DNA of 64,000 bases from Breviolum minutum Mf 1.05b.01 (taxonomy: Eukaryota; Sar; Dinophyceae; Suessiales; Symbiodiniaceae). Under the pieces are notes generated by a model. That model was not told where the DNA came from. It saw only the letters and a program-made list of their open reading frames with translations, and ran no database searches. The stretch is taken from NCBI GenBank assembly GCA_000507305.1, contig DF239568.1, positions 122,776 to 186,775 on the forward strand, written 5' to 3'. Position numbers and translations under genes: made by a program. Below are positions 1 to 13,761 of this stretch, one piece after another; position 1 is the first letter of the stretch, and each line of letters begins with the position of its first letter.

Positions 1-3000
1 CAAAGAGTGAGGTAGCAGCTTGTTGTTCTTGCTCTTGGACCTGCTCAAAATGCAAACATGCCTCTTCCTCATGTACGTTCTTCTCAGCGGCATCAAGCTG
101 TGCTCGCAAACTTGGCAGTGTGCCGTCAGGGAAGATACCGACCGAGTTGGCCGCAGGCTCCAAGGCATGCTTGCGACGGCGCAACTCTGCTGCCCTTGCA
201 GATATTGGTGCTGCCTGGCTCCTCAGCTCATTGGTCTCCGCTTGAATGCGTTTCAAGAATTCTTCTAACTCATCTGCTTTGCATGCATCGATCTTTAGCC
301 GCTCCTCTGCTCTTCTTAATTCCTCGCTTTCCTCAGCTTCTTCAGTGCAGAGTCTCTCTCTTTCCTCAGCGGCCAACTCTTCCGCTGTTTCCAAGCCTCG
401 GTTGCACCTTCTCATCCTTGCGTGTAATTCCTCTTCGCGTGCCTCTGTTGCCATCTCCAAAGCTAGCTGCGCCTCCTTTTCGGCAGCCAGTGCCCAACCC
501 CGGACTGCGACAGCATAAGTAGTTGCAGCATGAGCATCGAAACGCACCTCCTCAAAAATAGATTGGCTCTCTCGGCTTTCCGCGCTTACTGCTTCAAGCG
601 CCTCGCGTTGATTCTGGCAAAGCTGTTCCAGCTCCAAGAGCCCAGCCTGAAAGGCAAAACAACATTGCTGCTTCAACCATCCAACTCTACGGCGTTGACT
701 TCTTCAACAACACTCATAGATTACTATGATCACTCTGAGTATCTCTGAGTGACCGGATGTGTACTGTAGGTTAGACATGGTTATTACACGATATTACATA
801 CCGCAATGGCACCAGAAAAGAATGTCAGCTCACTTGGAACGCAAGGAGGAGGGTTTACTCAATCGGTTCTGTCCAAGCGGTGAAGTGGGTCAAGCTTAAT
901 GAATAGAGTATGAACATGATATCAACTGTGAAATGAAGTCTCGATTTGTCATAATTCATCCTTTCTCCCGACAGTTGTGGTAGCTTCTGATTGGGCAAGT
1001 GAGGAGCTGAAGGCATCTCGACAGCTTGAGAGGTTCGAAAAGGATGTCGTGGATCTGCTTGAGGTTTGATGTGCGAAAGCGTCATTCTGACCTTAAATCT
1101 TGCATGCATGCCAACGCTGACTTGTGACAACACTCAGCTCTCCACGCCACAACCCAGCGGCATTGCATAGATGGTATGCGGGACTGCTCCAAAATCTTGA
1201 GAACAGAAACAGAAACAGCAGGAAATGATATCTGCAACAGCGAGGTGGCATCCCATGGTAATCCCTTTCGAACCTAGCTCCAGAACCCTCCAAACAACCT
1301 TCCACGAGGGATGCTCCGCAATGGAACTTTCCTCAAACCTTCCAAGTACCTTGGAACCTTCCAAGTCTTGTTCCGCCTCCACAACCCGGCTCAAACCTCC
1401 CAAAGGTATTTAGAACCTTCCAATACCTGGGTGTTTATCAAAATCCTTTCTTCCAGGAATTGCCATTCATCCCCCAAAAAAATACTTTAGAAAAATTTCG
1501 CCATGTCCACAAAAAACCTTTCGCGGGGCCCCCCTCTTCCGTAACATGTGGGAATGTCTGGACATAAATGCACAGAAATCATCGGAAATCACAAGAGCGT
1601 CCCAGTGCATAGGATGCAGAAAACATCTGAAAATATCATGCATGCTACATTCAAGTCAATGCGTTCTGGTTGCCATGGCCATCCTCCCCGTCCTGCAACA
1701 CATGCTTCTTAACATAGGCACTGGACACTATATACATGCACATGTATGTATACATAATCTTTCGCCAAAACTTTCGCAAAAAAGAAAAACTTTAGCGAAT
1801 TCAACCATGTTATCTTTGCATACCAAAGGTCATCGCATACTACACTCAAGACAAGGACCTTTAGATCGACACTCACCTCCAGTGCCCCGGAACTCGCCTA
1901 AAAATCTTCCAGATATTACCAAGTACTCCCACAACCTTCCAAACCCAATTTGTGCAGGCCATGGCGAGATATATTATATAACCCGCACTGTTGGGGAAAA
2001 ACTCGGCAGAAGTTGACCGGTTCCCGTAGCCCCGGACCCGGTTCCTAGAACCTTGTTTGTGGAATTCATTTGCCACCCGGTTCCCGAAACCCCACAGCAA
2101 CACAGAAGACTTACATCAGAAGCACCCATTCAGCTACTGGCGCAGTTGGGAGAAAAAGTAACCCAAAAACTGTTGATATGTATGCCACATTACATTCAAG
2201 GGCATCTCACCGTCCATGATGTAGTCTTGCGGTTGCACACGGCTACCGAGATCCGACAAAGAGAGTCTCAAGCTGTTCTTCTGGCTCGGGCCCAGAAGAG
2301 ACACTTCCTGGCTGCGTCAGCAAGCGAAACTCGACAGCAGCCCATGCTGACATACGGCAAGACTTGTCACACTCAAAGAGATTCAAACTGAGTGAATTAG
2401 AGATAATAATTCACGAGGTTTTTGTGAAGTCAAATTTTGAGAGTCGAGAGAAAACACGCCCCAAAACGCGCAAGCATGATACATCAATGACGCTAGTCGT
2501 GTGCATTCCCAGGTTCTGCAGCAGCACTCCCTGTAGCACTCCCTTCCGGAGTCATCAGCGTCATCACACATCTCTTGCCGACTTCTTGCGGGAAGTCTGC
2601 AGTAGTTCTTGCCAAGGTCACACCAGCCTGCACATGAAGTTCTGCCAAACACTTAGCAATATACTTTCGCAAAGTGCATAGTGTAGCAATATGCCAATCA
2701 TAGGACTTGGGCTCAGCTTCAATGAAACACAAGTACAGTATTTGGCCTTGTCAATGATGCACAGCTCTGCCACAGTTCCAGGCTGTTGCCTTCTGGAGAC
2801 TTGAAGGATCTCCGCAGAAACCTGGGTTCTAACAGAATCCACTGCACTGAACAAATCCCATGTAGCTTCGAGGGTACACACTCTTGATATCTTCCGGCTG
2901 TGGGTAAAGGAATATGTAGTCAAGGCACATAGCCATCTTGGGGCGGCACAGCCACCTGAGGGTCACTCCAGCCATAGATTCCTGAAAGTTCATGAAAATT

Positions 3001-6000
3001 CAATAAATGTGAGGGAAGGGAACAGGAGGGACGGGCATCTCGCAAGTCGATGCATGGCTTCATGTCCAGAATGATAAAGCGCCATACGCTGCAAAACCAA
3101 ATCCTAATTTCATCCTATTTCATCTAGTTGATGGCTAGTTTCGTTCAGCTTCCGGGTTAGCTCGCATCCTTTGGTGAGCTTCCAGAAGCTCTTTTGGCGG
3201 AACTGCTGAATCCACTCCTGACACGATTCGATGCTTGTCTAATTCAATGCTCCAAATGCAAATTATGCAGAATTGAACCAGCAATGTACATCTTCAACTT
3301 ATTCAGTTGTTGCAGATGTCCAACCCAAGAAAGAGTCCCCTTATATAACATGATGCACTATAAACTATGATGACATTATCAAAATCCAAAATGATACTGC
3401 AACGAATACATATCAAATATTTTTAAATATCAGATAATATATCATATTCTCTATTACTTGATTTGCCGTACATCCGACAGTGTTAAACACCTTTCTTTGC
3501 AAGACCTCTCACTTGAAGATCCAAGCATCGGCTCCCATTGAGCCGCGCCAAGCAATCCTGGTGAAGGCAGCAACTTGAGTTCACCCGATGCAATATTCAT
3601 CACAACCAAACGACTCAAGGACTCAAGGAACAAAAAAAAACGACAAATGCCTGGCCTCCTCAAGTTGCAGCTGCTGACGAGCCTTGAGAGCTTCCTGCGT
3701 CAGCTCTGATCTGCTTTCCCGAAGCTTCAGCAGTTCTTCCGCGGCGCTCTTGTACTCTAATTGCATGTCATGTTGCAAACCCAGCAAACCTTCCAAACGG
3801 CTGGGCCATTGCTCCAATTCTTTCATTGCATCAGCTTGCCTCAATGTGTTGCGAACTGCCAAAGACTTGAATGTCTCTTTTTGCCGCACCAACTGCCCCT
3901 GCAGCTGCTGACAGCAACTCCCCACATCCAGCACATCCTGTAAGATTTGTGCTGTGCAATCACCATGGACCTTCGATGCTTCAGACTCATCAGAGACCAA
4001 ACGGAAACACATTTGCATGACTTTTTGCATTGTACTGAGTGTAGACATCAGCACGTCTTGGTCGACTGAGGCCACAAGTGAGGCATCGACAGAAACCTTT
4101 CCAAGGGCCAACGACTGCTCTTTGGACTTCTTGGCATCTAGTTCTGCAGTCATAGTCTGCAACTCTGACTTCAGCCGCACTGCATCCATCCTGAGTCGCT
4201 CAGCTTCAGCCAGCTGCAAAAAGCGTTGTCGCCAAGCAGGCGCGCCAGATGTCTTCGACCGCACTGCTGCACATTGCAACAAATCACTATAGATCTGCTT
4301 TTGCTGAAGCATCCATCCAAGTTCTAGGGCACAAAGCTGAAAACCTAAGATCCGTAAAATCTCGGCTGCTCGCAAAACCTGGTCCGGCTCAGATGCAGAC
4401 AATGAGCCCGCATACCCGACACGCTGCACCATAGTCCACACACTTTCAGTGAGGTCGTCTCGCCAATTGCCATGAGCCTGAAAAAATACATCTTGTCCCC
4501 TCATTTCCGCTTTAAAAGCTTCTACTTTTGCTGCAGCAGTTTCAACCTGGTAGTTTTCCTTCAGTCTTTCACTGTGCTTTTTCTGTTGGATAAGTTCTGA
4601 CTTTAGCACTGCTGCTGCTGCCTCCAATTTAGCAATTTCAGTCTTGGTGGCCTCATCTCTCAATTTCCCCTCGGCCACCTCCTCATCAGATTTAGTATGC
4701 AAAGTTTGAGCTGGCAACGGCGGGGTGGGATCATCTGCACGTGAGAGGACTCGATGTTTCCATTCTTGACTAGAGCAGTGCGTCTCTAGAAACTGCTCCT
4801 GCAACTCACCCAACAGTTTCATCAAATTCTCAAGCAATTCCCGTAAATTTGAATCCTCTGTGGACCAACCATTCCCGGCCAGCTCGGAGAGCTGCCGCAA
4901 AAGCAGTGGCCTAAGACGTGGCAATGGCCAAGGCTCTCGCAAGTCACTGTCCTTGGCACTGAGTTCCCAGAGTTCCTTCCGCAGAGTTTTCTGTCTCTCG
5001 GCTTGCTCTGCTTCATCATGCTCTAAAGATGAATTCTGCTGCAGGTACTGATTTAATTCACTGTGCTCTTCGTGGCCACGTTGTTGCAACATCAAGGTGT
5101 TTGCAACTGATTCCTCGAGCAAGACGTGTGCCCATGATTTTGACGGCGTGCCTCTTGAATCTCTTGACTTCAAGCTCCCCGATGCCTTTTGAAAAACCTG
5201 CAACCTTGCCTTCATGCTGCTTTCAAGCTCTGTCAGACTACCCAGCCGCCCTGCCAGTGATTCGCATCTTTCAAGTTCTGAAAGGGCAAGGACCCCATGA
5301 CTCTGGTCTTCTGCAACCTGGAGCTCCTCATTCAAAGTGTTCCATTCTCGTTCAGCCTCCTCAATCTCCTGATGCAGTTTTCCCCTTTCGCCTCTGAAAA
5401 TGTCTTCCATCTGTTTCTTCAATCTCAGTGCCTCCTTCTCTTCATCTTTCAAGATGGATTTTGCCTTGGAGAGGTCATGCAAAGCTCGCTTTTCCAAGGC
5501 TTGCCATTGTCCATCCACTTCGCTGTGCTGTTCACTGAGCCACCTTAATTCTTCTTTGTATTCCTTACAGCGCCTCTCTTCCATCCACTTCTCTTCCATT
5601 GGCTTGCCTTGTGGTCTACCAGCAGCCGTTGCTTCCATCAAATGACTTAATTGGGCCTTGTGGTGCTCTAAACAAGGCCGCAACAGGCACCAAAGCCCGT
5701 CTGCAGTTTGTGGCCCTTGCTGCTCTCGTGGAGTCTTTGCAGCGTTGTTCTCCGCCTCCGAATGCAAACTGTGCACGTGCATGAGACGCTCAGCCACAGA
5801 CTCCACGGCATCACGATCCTTCCGAAGCTCTTCCGCCTTCTCACTAGCTGCTTCCCATCGCTCTTCTGCCAGCATGACTTTCACGGCAGCGTCTCGCCCA
5901 AACTGACATCTTTTGAGCTTCCTGTCACATTCTGCAGCTTCCAAATCTTCCAAATGAATTTGGTCTTTGATCTCAGCCAACTTGGATTGCACTGCGTCCA

Positions 6001-6737
6001 AGTCTCTCTCTAGCTTCTCAATGGCAGAATCCTTCAGCTCCAGAATGGCAAGAGTTTTGGAGCTCTGCAGCGACTCTTGGCGCAAAACCATTTGGCTTGG
6101 ACAGTTCTTGGCAAAGGAAGACTGGATGACATAGCACTTTCGACAATTCCTCTAAGAAATCCAAGTTAAAACTAGCAGGATTTGGAAAGATACTCTAAAA
6201 TATGGCACGATCAAGACAGGATTACAGTTACGCAGTAACTCTCATGCAAAAGGGAAAGCCGTTGTACCTGGCAGACCTCCAAGTTTCACAATTGCATTTA
6301 CTCTATCCATGGTTCTCATGTTCTCGTGATGTTTTCGGCTTCCGGCCAAAAAAATGCATGGCGGTTTGTTCATGCAAAATGAGCAAGTCGTGACTTCATC
6401 TGACTACTACTTCGTCCCCGACCAAACACATCCATTTCAGCGGGTGGATGAGGAAACTGAGCCTCTACCGGAATAAGTACGATATAGATCGATATAGAAC
6501 TTTTTGCCACCTGCAAGTACGCAAGGTCTCTTGGCACTCTGAATTTCTTGATTGGGCTGTTTCGCATGAAGAATGCCCTCTAAGAAGTTGCAGTTGATCT
6601 TTCACGGCATGCAGTTTCTGCACACGGCTCATTAACCACTGCCGTTGATCCGAAGGACTGCCTCCCTCTGGTGCAGGCGGGAATGCACATTGCACAGCGG
6701 GCGCTGCAGGTGGTGTTCTCGACTCTGGTGATGCCAT
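1..6737 (-). CDS. large coiled-coil protein, 3' part beyond left edge
   Basis: I do not recognise a named family. Four exons are visible: 6737-6577, 6149-3656, 3238 to about 3120, and 646 to beyond base 1. The first begins with ATG (MASPESRTPP) and ends in a GC donor. The junction restores the frame into exon 2, which opens with a Cys-containing stretch (NCRKCYVIQ). Exon 2 is about 2.5 kb, unusually long for this window, and encodes roughly 830 residues of mostly heptad-like, Glu/Lys/Leu/Gln-rich sequence. Exon 3 (ESCQEWIQQFRQKSFWKL) and the left-edge exon (LEQLCQNQREALEAVSAE) continue the same coiled-coil character and phase. A structural or cytoskeletal role is inferred from composition only. 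More exons may lie between 646 and 3120. The C-terminus is not in the window. Confidence 0.8.
660..3110. other. long intron with short repeated motifs
   Basis: This is the stretch between two exons of the leftmost coiled-coil gene, with no convincing exon. It has a cluster of AACCTTCCAA-like decamers at 1288-1430 and again near 1932, three CCCGGTTCC boxes at 2018-2085, and two related A-rich blocks with TTTCGC and ACTTTAG motifs at 1478-1530 and 1755-1810. An open minus-strand stretch at 2732-2493 could be a decayed coding fragment, but I cannot name it. Confidence 0.5.
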
Positions 6738-6924
6738 TGAAGGAGGGTCACAAGCAACTGCTTGTATGCAAAGGCCTCAGGTACAGCAGGAAAAAGCCTG
6801 AGCCACAACAGAAGGCTTTATGACCAGCAAATTCCTCTTAGAGTCTTAGAGGGAATATCCCAAAAAAAAGGTGAATGCATGGTGCAGAGCAGAAGAACCA
6901 GCAGCACGACACACTTGAAGAAAC

Positions 6925-6925
6925 C

Positions 6926-6981
<56 letters not shown>
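6925..6981. repeat. (AAC)n microsatellite
   Basis: An uninterrupted run of the trinucleotide CAA/AAC, about 19 copies. It lies between the start of the left coiled-coil gene and the end of its upstream neighbour. The Thr-, Asn-, Gln- or Val-only reading frames across it are low-complexity artefacts. Confidence 0.97.
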
Positions 6982-6982
<1 letters not shown>

Positions 6983-6989
6983 CAAAGAT

Positions 6990-7200
6990 AGCAAACCTGC
7001 TGGACTATGACATAAAACAATCGCTAGCAAACCTACCTGACTCAAGTCGAAAGCCTTCCAATAAGAAGTGTTGAAGCCTTCAGAGTGACACACGGCAAAC
7101 CTGCCGAACTTTGACCTCAAGCCTTCAAAGCAACGGATGGCAAACCTACCGGGTTTTGAATGATTTTGCCACAAGGCAAGTGATAGCAAACCCGACACTG
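6990..7200. repeat. degenerate tandem repeat, unit about 45-70 bp
   Basis: Five recurrences of the phrase GCAAACCTRCC (near 6990, 7030, 7093, 7139 and 7187), each followed by related text including AAGCCTTC. The copies are diverged, so the period is uneven. It directly follows the (AAC)n tract in an intergenic gap of about 1 kb. No coding role is seen. Confidence 0.7.
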
Positions 7201-7790
7201 CCACTCTTGTGCCCATCTTGTGCTTGGATGCACCGCCGGTTCTGTGCTTCATAACAATACTTGATAATGAGTGAACAGCATTTGGAAGCAGGCTCCGTAA
7301 GATTCATAATTCATATGATAGAGAAGGGGAGAAGCCCGCCGCTTGAATCTGGGGCTGGTTGGAAAAGGTGAGCTAATTGAAGTTTAGTTTCCAGCATCAG
7401 CATCGCTTGCAGCCGTCTCATCAAGGGAAGCACTTTGGCACGCTGCATCTACCTTCCAGCCATGGTCAACGTCTGCTGGCAACACAAGGACAATTGCAGG
7501 TAAACAAGGGGAAACAGAAACAGAAAGCCAGTATCATGAAACAAGCAGCCCCTTGCCTTGGCAGGGAGACTCGCAAGCACTTTGTCTTGACTCCTCCTGT
7601 CAGTGTGGGAACATCCAGATCATGTTTAACACCTTTGCGGCTGCCACACTTCGGCTGATTGATGGAGGTAGTCCTGCCTCTGCATACCAAAGTCACCAAA
7701 AAAAACAGATTGGCTTGCGTATACGTATATACATATATATTTTTAAAAAAAACATCAGAGGCAATAATAACAAATATAAAAAAAAATCTT

Positions 7791-10481
7791 TTAAGAGCAG
7801 AGCGTCTGCTGCATCTCTGCATCGCTTCGAAGATGCTGCAATCGTTGCAGCAAGGCCTTTCCGAGCGATTCCTTCTGCAAGCACTCTGAGAGCTCTTTTC
7901 CTAAGTATGGACAAGATTGTGGAAGGCGGATCACGGGAGACCCCCGAAGGTTCACGAAGATTCATGTCTCCGAGGGCGATGCAGATGAATGTACATGAGT
8001 TGAAGTCACACGTTGCTGACAACGCGGACATTTGCCAAGATGCGGAGTTCGTCCTGACGCAATCGTTCAACTTTGACTCGGTCCCTCCGAGCTCCTGGGC
8101 CGAATCCCAGACAATCAATCTGTGCTAAGGCAACCTGCTGGAGCAGGGAATTACACCCACAACTTCACCTTTCAAGCGACAGCTACATCCATTTTATCTT
8201 ATCTGAAGGGCAGTGGGGATCAAGTGTCCTTCTGCAGCACGTTCAGCCTGGCATTCATGTAGCTGACAAACTTGCGCATGATTGTGGACAAATGTTGGGG
8301 TTCCATCAATTCTGATCACAACAAACATCGTTTGTAATGATCTCAATGCAAAAATGGAGTTCGCCTCCGCAAGCTCCTCCAAGAGCAGGGCCTGCTCGGA
8401 AGTGACGCGTGCATCTGTGGCCCTGTAGGCGGCGCTGGCGTCCTCCAAGTCAGCCGAAGCCTGGGCCAAGCCACAAGAAACAGGAGCCCCGTCCGGATGA
8501 AAGGGGTGCGGTTGTCGCGCAAGGCACCCCAGCCATGTTGCACGACTGAGACGCCTCTCACAATAAGAAATGCAAAGCGCCCAATTTCCTTCGAAACCTA
8601 TATACAGTTGCCAGCATGTTCGTCAATATCATCATCATTTCGTGGCAAGCAGCGCCTGTACTACCGTCTTGCACCCCATGGAGAAGAAGAAGTCAGAAGA
8701 CAAAGAATACCGCGGACCCGCGGACAATTGCTAAGTGGTGCACGCACAGCAAAGCAGTGCGAGAAGACAAAGAATAAAGAAGAAGAAGAAGAAGAAGTGA
8801 AGAAGAGGTGGATTTGCAAAGGACAGTATGCCATGCGTACTGACTGACAGTACTTGTTTTATGTGCGTTTATTACATTTAAGAGTTGAAGGTTTTAATCA
8901 TCAGTGATAAATATAGTTGTCTTGAATATCTTGGTGACAGCGCCAAACTATTATCAGAATTACAGAATTTGTATTGTTTGCCATGATTCTTCATGTTTCC
9001 TCTTCTTCTTCGTTCCTCTTTGTTCTTTTTTCTTCTTCTTTTTCGTTCCTCTTTGTTTTTTTGTANNNNNNNNNNNNNNNNNNNNNNNNNNNNNNNNNNN
9101 NNNNNNNNNNNNNNNNNNNNNNNNNNNNNNNNNNNNNNNNNNNNNNNNNNNNNNNNNNNNNNNNNNNNNNNNNNNNNNNNNNNNNNNNNNNNNNNNNNNN
9201 NNNNNNNNNNNNNNNNNNNNNNNNNNNNNNNNNNNNNNNNNNNNNNNNNNNTTCTTCTTCTTCTTCTTCTTCTTCTTCTTCTTCTTCTCCTCCTCCTCCT
9301 CCTCCTTCTTTTTTCTTCATTCTGCCTTCTTATTTTTCATCATTATTCTTCATTCTTCCTTGCCATGCTACTGTTTTCTTGGATTGTTTGCTTCTTCTGA
9401 ATTTTCCAATTGTTCTGTTTTCCTCCTACGTCTTTTCTCTTTGGTTTTGGGGCACTTTCGCAGTTGCTTCTCTCATTCCGAAACTGCTTTGCTAAAAAAA
9501 CAAGTGACATTCTGAAGTGAGCTCCGAAGAGAGGCCAGCTCTTTGTGCAACTCATCTACTGTCGCTTGGCATTCCTGACAATGCTACGATCATGTCCGAA
9601 TACTCAGATCTGGAACTTGGAGAACCAGGATGGGTGATGACGGACTTCATTCGACTATACAAATAGCACAATGCGTTCACCATGCAGCTGCTATGAAATA
9701 CTTCCATGTAATGCATTTCATTCAATAAGCAGCCTAGGGCCGGATTGATTAACTCCCAGCTCACTTCAGCAGACTTTGGCACGTTTCGCAGGAACCCCTA
9801 AGCCCTCCAAAAAATAACACCAACCCAAAGACCTTTTTCCCTGTACCCAAAGCATGTCCTCGGCTTCCAGCTGCTTTTGCTTCAACTTGTCTTTGGCTTC
9901 CCGATAGGCCTGTGATGGTGCTTCAAACTCCATGCTCAAGAGCAACAAGGAAAAAGCCCTCGCAACACAAGGCTCTCAAGTTTACAGCCAAGCAGCCCGT
10001 CGCCACCTTGAACAAGCTTGATTCAAGTGTTGATTGTTCAGAAATAACTTGTGAATGCAATTGAACACCTCTCAGACTCTCAGAACCTGCAAAAGATGAA
10101 AGTGGTACTAGTTGCAGTTCGACTTGTGACTGGCATTCGTAGTATTAAAACACTGGAACGAGATCAGTGGTTGTTTGTGTAGGGGCTAAAAAGCACAAGC
10201 CGGTAATATGTTCCAAAGCACTCCTCAGCTGCTCGCTGATGATGAATCTCCGCCTGCTCTGCTTGCTTGCTCAAGTCGTGTAGCTCCTTCAAATTCGCAA
10301 CACTGATTGGAAAGCGTCAGATGATGGCAAAGTCACGAGAGTGCAAGTTTGATAAAACCAGCTTGGGCATGCTTGGACTTTGTTTCTACATCTGCAATGG
10401 CACGACAAGCAAGGCGCAGGAATGTTTCCTTCCCACACCAACACCACCAACACCACCAACACCACCACCACCACCACCACC

Positions 10482-10513
<32 letters not shown>

Positions 10514-13513
10514 CAACAAACGACTACAGAGGTCCTGCTCGACAATCTGTCTTTGATCGGCGACCAGTTCTGCTTGCATATCCGTAGTTGATCCATTTAG
10601 AACGCTATTTGGGATGCCACCTGCTGCGAGGCTAGTCGGCTTGCTTGGGTCTCTTTGATAAAGTGGGGTGACAATACAACAATTATTCCGACCTTCCAAT
10701 ATAAGAACAAGTATTCGACCCCAGAGTGTGACGACAAAGCTGCAGGGGTTGACAATGCAACTATTCCTGCCCCAGCACCCCATTTTTTCCTGTACGATTT
10801 TGCATTTACTTTTAGATAGATTATACGACCCAGTATATCTAGATCTTAAACTATGATATCTAACTACGCTAATCACATTTCATTTACTATACTTAGAGCT
10901 GGAAACAAGTAGGGCCAGATGCTCCAGAGATACAACAAGCAATCTATGCAAATCAGAGATGAACACAAACTATTTCTGAAACAGATTCAATTCAGAGACT
11001 CAGAATATCCACTCAGATGTCAGAAATTCAGAGATTCAAATTGAATTATTGCCACTCCCAAACACAATTCCCCCCAAAGAAATAGAGAAATCGGGGGAGG
11101 GGGGCCGGGGTTATGAAAGTGACGCTCACGTTAATCACCATCAACTGTTAGCTGTGTCGGAATCAGCAAGGAGATTCGATGGAAGGAGTGATGCACCGAC
11201 CGTGGCAATATTGGTCTGTGAGGATGGCAGGTTCAAAAGGATGTTGCCCATTTCATGGCATTGAGCCTCCGTTCATCTCTTTCGAGTACCAGGTCTGCCA
11301 AAGACAACGAAGAGACCTCTCTTCAGCTCGCAGCCGCTCCAGTTCGTCACCAGCTGCCTTCAAGACAGAGACTGCCCAGGGAGAACTGGGAGCAAGGAAT
11401 CAATTTGCCAAAGATGGAAGCTGAAAGTTAGCCACCGACAAGACTGCTTACAATCGTGTTGCAATTCACTGCTTAAATCTGAAAGACATCCCCGAGTTAC
11501 GTGAGCTACAAGCTGCTGACGACAAACCTCCGCAAGGTCATGCGTGTTGTGCGTCCACAAATTGGAAGATGCTGTCATGTTCCCATGGTCTGCCAAGCCA
11601 GCCTCAGCAAAACTGCCGGTGTTCTTCCACGGCCCTTGATGGGATTGGGAAAAGGTCAACCTTGTTTTCGATGCGTCGTGATAGGAGCTCTGCTTGGAGC
11701 CTTCCTCTTCAAAATACGTGTCTCCTGCCTTCAGTTTTTTTTGATGATATAGATATAGATCATGTCTACATATAGCTGGGGAACACGTTGCCGAACAGAA
11801 GAATCATAAAGTGCAGCAGGACTTGATCTTGGTCCGAGAAATGTTATATAACTGGATTGTCACATGTATCGAAGCATGTGCATCATGATGCATCCTGATG
11901 CATCGTGATGCATCGTGATGCATCTCGCACGGAAAGCATGAAACCGAAAGGAACATTGATCACAGCCCGTTGAGAATCTTTGAGATTGGTAATTCGGAAG
12001 CTTTGCCGCAAAGAATTGATAAATCATGATGAGCCATAGTGCATCCCACGATGGAGAAAATTGAAGTACATAGAAGGGAAGTGATTATTGAATCAATCAC
12101 GTGTCATGATTCCTTATGCTGTGTGGTGCTGCATTTTGCTGCACTTGTTTAATCAGACCCTTTGCGTGTCTCTCATTTGCAAGTTTGCAACTAGGTCACT
12201 CTGTAGCTCCCGTGGTCGGATGATTTCGACCCAGTCCAATTGGCTCCAACCAATTCGACACGCCGGGAAGCGAAGCTACCAAGAGCTCTATGCGAATCCA
12301 TTTGCGGGGAAAAGTTGCCGCCTCGCAGGGACCCAACCGTCCCAACCTCGGAAAAGTCAGTCAAGGCATGCCAAAACTCTATCAGCCTTGTGCAGTGAAG
12401 TGGCCCAGGAGTTAAGACATCAATGCACTGACACTGTAAATCAAATGTCTTTGATTTCAATGTGCACAAGCACTATGATGCACTATGGAATCAAGTTTGC
12501 AATGCTGTCAAGAGTCGTTTTTCGTGGGTAATTGTGCATGGCTGGGCTCGTCTTGCCTGGCAGCTTTGCACTCAGTCTGTGTCCTTCTTCATGGATGGCT
12601 AAGTCACGAACGCTCGGGTGACTCTTGTGAGTGACTTGCGGCACTTCCAGTGCCATCTGAAGTGAATATGCTGGCTGTCCAGTCAGTCTTACAGTATCCT
12701 TGGCATTGTACTTTTGTGTTCAAGCAGCTACAAGCAATTCTGAGGCATAAAGTGACGACAGCCAGCCACGATACCCCTCAATCTACGATGGAAAACTTCT
12801 GAAATCTTACGGCGTACGCATTGCGACTACAGTTGCATGTCCGTTCTCAACATCTGCATCCTTCAATGATGGCAGGGAGCACCATTCGAGTGTATCCTGC
12901 GACCGCTCAGGTTTTGGAAGGAAGGCAGCTAAGCTCGTATCCATGGCACTGCCTTTTGGATAGTACAAGTGTATTGTGTACTAGTCGATGTACATGTGTA
13001 TATATAATAAACTATATCTATATCCTTTTTTATTTATAATATATGCTTATATTCACCCTGTTTGGTCACGTGGAACTCAAGCAATGTCAAAGGCTTACTA
13101 TGACCCGTGATGTCCAACATCAGCTTGTCTGGTTCAATTGGCAATCTACGGCCAGTTTCTGTGATCACGTTTGTCACCCAACAACGACTTCCGCTGCGCG
13201 ACGTAATTGCAATACTTGAGCCATAAGGTGCTTCAAGCGAGACAGTATCATGCACAAATCTCATGACAAAGAGAATGCAGACTGTTTGCACATTGCCTTA
13301 GCATAACTGACAGACCCTAGCATTCCCTCCAGGCAGGCAAGTCTTTTGCTTTGCACGATGCCAGTCCATAGACACTGAACGTCTGGTGCTAACATGAGAT
13401 CTGATCGACGTTGCGCAGAGTTCCTAGCACGCCTAGCCTAAACAAACCATACTTGTTTCAATACGGCGATACCGCTCCTCCTGCTGCTCTTTGTTTTGCA
13501 GCCGTAGCTTCTG
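7791..13513 (-). CDS. multi-exon coiled-coil protein
   Basis: A chain of short minus-strand exons with the same Glu/Gln/Leu/Arg-rich character. Approximate limits are 13513-13450 (QKLRLQNKEQQEERYRR), 11391-11290 (GDELERLRAEERSLR), 10584-10526 (DMQAELVADQRQIVEQD), 10412-10345, 10300-10205 (LKELHDLSKQAEQAE), 9932-9847 (YREAKDKLKQKQLEAED, GT donor), 9574-9505 (CQATVDELHKELASLRSS), 8460-8372 (ADLEDASAAYRATDAR) and 7900-7791 (LSECLQKESLGKALLQRL, ending in TAA). Most acceptors read AG|G. Membership in one gene is inferred from strand, spacing and composition. The start was not found. It could be two adjacent genes. The function is unknown; the composition suggests a filament or scaffold protein. 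Confidence 0.6.
8994..9330. repeat. (TTC)n tract with assembly gap 9066-9251
   Basis: TTC/CTT-rich sequence on both sides of a run of 186 N, followed by (TCC)n. It lies in an intron of the coiled-coil gene. A related GAA-rich run sits at 8778-8800. The gap probably reflects a simple repeat that could not be assembled, so its true length is unknown. Confidence 0.95.
10441..10521. repeat. (CAC)n followed by (AAC)n
   Basis: A compound trinucleotide tract between two coiled-coil exons. Its His-, Gln-, Trp- and Val-only translations are artefacts. Confidence 0.95.
11876..11930. repeat. 10-bp tandem repeat GATGCATCRT
   Basis: About five head-to-tail copies of a decamer containing the palindrome ATGCAT. 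It lies in an intronic stretch between coiled-coil exons. A binding-site array is possible, but nothing in the sequence proves it. Confidence 0.85.
11930..13440. other. intronic stretch, one possible exon
   Basis: Mostly AT-balanced non-coding sequence between two coiled-coil exons. An open minus-strand segment at 13291-13040 (for example SGSRCWVTNVITETGRR) has fairly ordinary codon use and could be an exon, but it has no family match I know and no clear splice frame. TATA-rich runs lie at 12990-13045. Confidence 0.4.
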
Positions 13514-13761
13514 GACTGTGCACGCACACTGTTGGCTGCTAAAGAAATTCAATGGACATTTGAATCTCCACCGCCATCACCATCATCACCAGACTCAACC
13601 AAGAAATACATAGACATAGAAATACCTGCTTGGCATCGAAATGCAGTGTTCTGGCCTGCTGTGGGAAGCTACGAGCGCAAGGCACGTGCAGCGCTGCCAA
13701 TATTGCATATACCAACATGACATCCAATAACTCAAAACAATGTTGAAAAAGACACTCTATC

